This document shows, piece after piece, positions 60,979 through 64,000 of a stretch of DNA of 64,000 nucleotides (positions are counted from its first letter, which is position 1; the number at the start of each line of letters is the position of its first letter). Origin of the DNA: Starkeya sp. ORNL1 (GTDB lineage Bacteria > Pseudomonadota > Alphaproteobacteria > Rhizobiales > Xanthobacteraceae); contig NZ_CP048834.1 in the NCBI RefSeq assembly GCF_012971745.1, positions 4,092,001 through 4,156,000 of the forward strand. Direction: 5' to 3'. The notes beneath the pieces are model-generated. The model did no database searches. It was not told where the DNA came from and saw only the letters and a list, made by a program, of their open reading frames with translations. Both the position numbers and the translations under genes were made by a program.

Positions 60979-62122
60979 GGCGGAACCTCAGGCGCGCACG
61001 GTGCCACAGCCACAGTATGAGCAGGACAAAGCCGATCAGGATGGTCCGGCCATACTCGACGGATTCATAGAAGCTGTAGCCGAGCGCGGCGATGAAGCTG
61101 AAGGCGGCGAGGAAGGGCGTCTTCATGAAATGGGCGGCGAAGGCGGCATAAGCGAGATTGAGCACGAGGAGCCAGAAGCCGCCGGCGACCGGCAGCGCCC
61201 ATGCGGCAGGCTCCGCAGCCAATGCCGCGCTCGCGGGCAGCACGAAGACCGCGGCCGACAGCAGCAGCGGCAAGCGCATCAGGCGCAGCCAGGCCCGGGT
61301 GAAGCCGATGGGCGCGGTACGCAGCACCGGCGAGCCGAGCGGGTGATAGCGCAGCGTCAGCATGAAGACGATGAAGCCGATCACCAGGGCAGCCAGAGCG
61401 GCGGGCGCGGCCTGGCGCTGGGCGAGGCTCGCCCCGGCTGCGAGCAGGACACTGAGCGTGAAGATGATGATGGCGGCGATCAGCTGGCCGCTGCGCCGGA
61501 TATCGCCGGCGGGTATCTTCCAGGCCCAGATGCCGATCCAGGCGGGCCTGGCGCGATCGATCGAGCCGAGCCGTAGCGATCGGCGGGTACCGCCGTCCCG
61601 CCTTTGCGGGTGGTCTTGGCCGGCGCTGCGCAGGACGCGCCAGGTCGCGGCGGCAAAGAGGCCGGCGGCGAAGAGAGCCGCGCTGCCGATCGCCCATTTG
61701 AGCGGATCGGGCTTTTCGATCAGCATGCAGGCGAGGAACACGGTGCCGCCGAGCATCGCTGCCAACGGGATGCCGAATGTCGCGGCGGCGACCGCCGCCA
61801 TGACGCGGCGCTTGGCGATCGAGAGCGGCAATGCCTTCAGGAAGGGTGCAAAGGCGCGGTCGCGCGCCAGCCGGCCGATCGCAAGGCCGGCCAGTACACC
61901 GACCGCCAGCATCACGGTCGGCAGGCCACTGCCCCAAAGCCAGGGCAATTGACGCAGCGTGTCGGCCGAGCCGCGCAGCGCGACGACGGCATCGGCGATG
62001 CCGTAGGCCAGCAGCACGGCGCCGCCGAGACCGATCGAGATGAGCTGATACCGCGTCATCGAGCGCACGCCCACGCTCAGCTCATGGGCGAGCAGCTTCA
62101 GGACCAGAGTGCTATGCCGCAT
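60971..62122 (-). CDS. ABC-2-like exporter membrane subunit
   Basis: This 383-aa polytopic membrane protein has about ten hydrophobic segments (for example ISIGLGGAVLLAYGIADAVV near residue 30 and LIAAIIIFTLSVLLAAGASL in the middle). A cytoplasmic loop rich in Arg and Pro is present around residues 165-195. It is not strongly similar by eye to a named family; membership of the ABC-2 group rests on topology and on translational coupling to the ATPase gene. Confidence 0.78.
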   Translation of the reverse strand: MRHSTLVLKLLAHELSVGVRSMTRYQLISIGLGGAVLLAYGIADAVVALRGSADTLRQLPWLWGSGLPTVMLAVGVLAGLAIGRLARDRAFAPFLKALPLSIAKRRVMAAVAAATFGIPLAAMLGGTVFLACMLIEKPDPLKWAIGSAALFAAGLFAAATWRVLRSAGQDHPQRRDGGTRRSLRLGSIDRARPAWIGIWAWKIPAGDIRRSGQLIAAIIIFTLSVLLAAGASLAQRQAAPAALAALVIGFIVFMLTLRYHPLGSPVLRTAPIGFTRAWLRLMRLPLLLSAAVFVLPASAALAAEPAAWALPVAGGFWLLVLNLAYAAFAAHFMKTPFLAAFSFIAALGYSFYESVEYGRTILIGFVLLILWLWHRARLRFRHG

Positions 62123-62242
62123 CGCGCCTCAACTGCACCGGCCCATGTGATTCGCCATCCGCCGATGCTTCGCCGCCAAAGGGGCGAAAATGTGCGAGAT
62201 CTCGCCGGAACGGCGCGGTCAGTCCGCTCCGGCGGGACACTT

Positions 62243-63442
62243 TCAGGCGAGCGCCGGGCGGCGGCTGCGCGCGGCAAGGGCGACGAGGCACGCCAGCCCA
62301 GCCGCAACCGCGCAATAGCCGATCGGGCCACGCGGGCCGAAGCCGTCGACCAGGAAGCCGCCGAGCACCGCGCCCGAGGCGATGGCGATCTGGAATGCCG
62401 TCAGCAGCAATCCGCCCGCGCTCTCGGCATGGTCCGGCGCGGCGCGGGTGATCCAGGTCTGCACGCCCACCGGCAGTGCGCCGAAGGCGAAACCCCACAG
62501 TGCGGTGGCGGTGCCGGAAAGCCCCATCGAGACGCCGAGCAGCACCAGCACCAGCGCCGAGGCGGCGATCAACCCCGAGGCGAAGACGACCGCGGTGCGC
62601 TCGCTGCGCTCGGCCAGGAAGCCGCCGACCAGATTGCCGAAGAAGCCGCCAATGCCATAGGCGAGCAGCGCCAGCGAAATCATGTCCACACCCATGCGCG
62701 GCACCTGCTCCAGGAACGGGCGGACATAGGTGAAGGCGGCGAAGTGCGCGGAGACCACGAGCGCGATGATGATGAGCACGCTCTGCACCCGCGGCCGCCT
62801 GAGCACCAGCAGGAAGGTGCTGAACGTCGCCTTGTCCGCCGGCGGCAGGCGCGGCACCGTGATGAGCTGCGCGGCGAACGCGACCACGGCTACCACATCG
62901 GCGACGATGAAGGCGACGCGCCAGCCCCAGCGATCGCCGATCCAGGCGCCGACCGGAGCGGCGCAGACGGTGGCCAGCGAAACGCCGGTGAAGATGATGG
63001 CCATGGCCCGCGGCATCAAAGCATAGGGCACCAGCCTCATGGCGAGCGCGGCCGACATCGCCCAGAAGCCGCCGAGGCTGATGCCGAGCAGGATGCGGGA
63101 GAACAGCAGGATCGGCAGGTTTGACGCCAGCGCGGCCAGCGCGTTGGAGACGATGAGCAGCGCCGTCAGGCCCCACAATATGAGGCGCCGGTCGTATTGC
63201 GAGGTGCCGACGACGATCGCCGGCCCGGCGATGGCGCCGACGACGGCGGTGGCGGTGACCGCCTGGCCGGCAAGGCCGTTGCTGATGCCGAGGTCGGTCG
63301 CCATCGGCGTCAGGATGGAGGCGGGCAGGAACTCGGCGGTGACAAGGGCGAAGACGCCCAATGAGAGCGAGACGACGGCCGGCCAGGCGGCAGGCGCCGT
63401 CTCTGCGGCGGCGTCCGCAGACGCCGCGGTGGAGTCGGACAT
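62243..63442 (-). CDS. MFS transporter (AraJ/YdhP-type sugar or drug efflux)
   Basis: This 399-aa 12-helix carrier starts after a short Ser/Ala-rich tail. SLGVFALVTAEFLPASILTPMATDLGIS is the DHA1/AraJ first-helix signature with Glu. Motif A occurs as VGTSQYDRRLILWG and a motif C-like GAWIGDRWGWR appears in mid-protein. The ATG (MSDSTAAS) was chosen over a much longer reading frame that overlaps the divergent gene. It is paired head-to-head with an AraC regulator, the usual arrangement for inducible efflux. Confidence 0.92.
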   Translation of the reverse strand: MSDSTAASADAAAETAPAAWPAVVSLSLGVFALVTAEFLPASILTPMATDLGISNGLAGQAVTATAVVGAIAGPAIVVGTSQYDRRLILWGLTALLIVSNALAALASNLPILLFSRILLGISLGGFWAMSAALAMRLVPYALMPRAMAIIFTGVSLATVCAAPVGAWIGDRWGWRVAFIVADVVAVVAFAAQLITVPRLPPADKATFSTFLLVLRRPRVQSVLIIIALVVSAHFAAFTYVRPFLEQVPRMGVDMISLALLAYGIGGFFGNLVGGFLAERSERTAVVFASGLIAASALVLVLLGVSMGLSGTATALWGFAFGALPVGVQTWITRAAPDHAESAGGLLLTAFQIAIASGAVLGGFLVDGFGPRGPIGYCAVAAGLACLVALAARSRRPALA

Positions 63443-63518
63443 GGAGAACCTCAGGGGGTTGTTTCGGAGCGGAAGATTAGGGCTGATCGCCTGGCGCTTA
63501 CATGCTAGAAAGTGGCCA

Positions 63519-64000
63519 ATGCTTGATCGATCGTCCAAATCTCGCGCTGCAAAATCGGATGCGCCCAAGGCGGGTGTCGTGCCCGCTGCCCCCGCGTGCC
63601 CGACCGACCCGCTCACCGAAATGCTGCGCGGGCTGCGGCTCGACGGCGTCGATTATAGCCGCTTCCGCATGGCCGAGCCCTGGGCGCTGTCCTTCCCGGA
63701 GCAGCAGGCGGCGCGCCTGCATTTCGTCTCCAATCGGGGGTGCTGGTTGCGCTGCGGCGAGGGCGACTGGCTCGAGCTCAAGGCGGGCGACGCTGTCCTC
63801 CTGCCGCGCGGCGCCGCGCATGTGCTGGCCAGCACGCCCGGCGTGCCGCCGGTGGTCGCCGGCACCTGCAAGCGTTCGCCGATCTGCGAGAATGTCTTCT
63901 CGGTGGATGGCGGCGGCGGCGGTGCGAGCGAGGTCACGGGACACCCAACGGGTCAGGTCTGCCTGCTGTTCTGCGGCTCGCTGCATTTCAACATCGATGC
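63519..64000 (+). CDS. AraC-family regulator with N-terminal cupin (3' end outside window)
   Basis: The 160 visible residues form the cupin_6-type ligand-binding half of an AraC regulator. After a basic, disordered start (MLDRSSKSRAAKSDAPKAG) come LTEMLRGLRLDGVDYSRFRM, FVSNRGCWLRCGEGDWLELKAGDAVLLPRGAAHVL and a VCLLFCGSLHFNI end. The HTH domains would follow beyond the right edge. It is divergent from the MFS gene with a 76-base gap and probably controls it. Confidence 0.88.
   Translation, partial: MLDRSSKSRAAKSDAPKAGVVPAAPACPTDPLTEMLRGLRLDGVDYSRFRMAEPWALSFPEQQAARLHFVSNRGCWLRCGEGDWLELKAGDAVLLPRGAAHVLASTPGVPPVVAGTCKRSPICENVFSVDGGGGGASEVTGHPTGQVCLLFCGSLHFNID

Overview
The window is about 64 kb of GC-rich DNA with dense genes and short operons. 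Codon use, FixL/FixJ with an FNR/FixK-type regulator, five importers and several families of short palindromic intergenic repeats point to an alphaproteobacterium of the order Hyphomicrobiales (Xanthobacteraceae- or Labrys-like is my guess; the sequence alone does not fix the genus). I see no rRNA, tRNA, CRISPR, phage or insertion sequence. Almost everything is uptake and catabolism of small organic nitrogen or acid compounds, plus regulators.

Layout. (1) 1-11115: a minus-strand unit with an HpcH/HpaI aldolase, an Ldh2-type dehydrogenase, a DSD1-type PLP enzyme, two tandem peptide-type binding proteins, two permeases and a fused ATPase that runs off the left edge. A divergent LysR gene shares an 18-bp operator motif with the PLP-enzyme promoter. 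(2) 11134-17797: an Fbp/Afu-type ABC importer whose operon also encodes an alpha/beta hydrolase and an FAH-type hydrolase, with a divergent GntR regulator. (3) 17889-20414: a plant-like SABATH methyltransferase converging on a DHA2 efflux pump. (4) 20616-31228: a nine-gene operon with creatininase, a COG0402 deaminase-type amidohydrolase, a Pot-type importer, a CDA-fold deaminase, an amidase and a cyclase-family hydrolase, with a divergent LysR. It looks like a route for a creatinine-like or other cyclic N-compound. (5) 31365-38179: a DUF4010 membrane protein, then an oxygen-response block (FixK, FixT-like receiver, FixJ, FixL, an alcohol dehydrogenase and a tandem Usp) with FNR/FixK boxes.

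(6) 38275-47949: a hydroxyproline catabolic locus with two proline-racemase-family enzymes (Ser/Cys and Cys/Cys), an enolase-superfamily cis-3-hydroxyproline dehydratase candidate, an FAD D-hydroxyproline dehydrogenase candidate, a DHDPS-family deaminase, a polar amino-acid ABC importer and a GntR. (7) 48092-51096: a tautomerase, an MFS carrier, a MarR regulator with repeated operator motifs, and a TauE/SafE exporter. (8) 51354-57466: a YegD-like Hsp70, then a tctCBA transporter and an enolase-superfamily enzyme lacking one expected metal ligand, closed by a strong terminator. (9) 57590-64000: a PEtn-transferase-like protein with diacylglycerol kinase, a small hypothetical, an ABC-2-type exporter pair, and an MFS pump divergent from a partial AraC regulator.

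The strongest candidates for something new are the creatininase/amidohydrolase/cyclase operon, the shared operators, the FixT-like receiver with an altered switch residue, the enolase with Glu replaced by Gly, and repeats that supply gene ends. Gaps over 300 bases occur only at 29848-30274 and 52605-53036; both are described as features.
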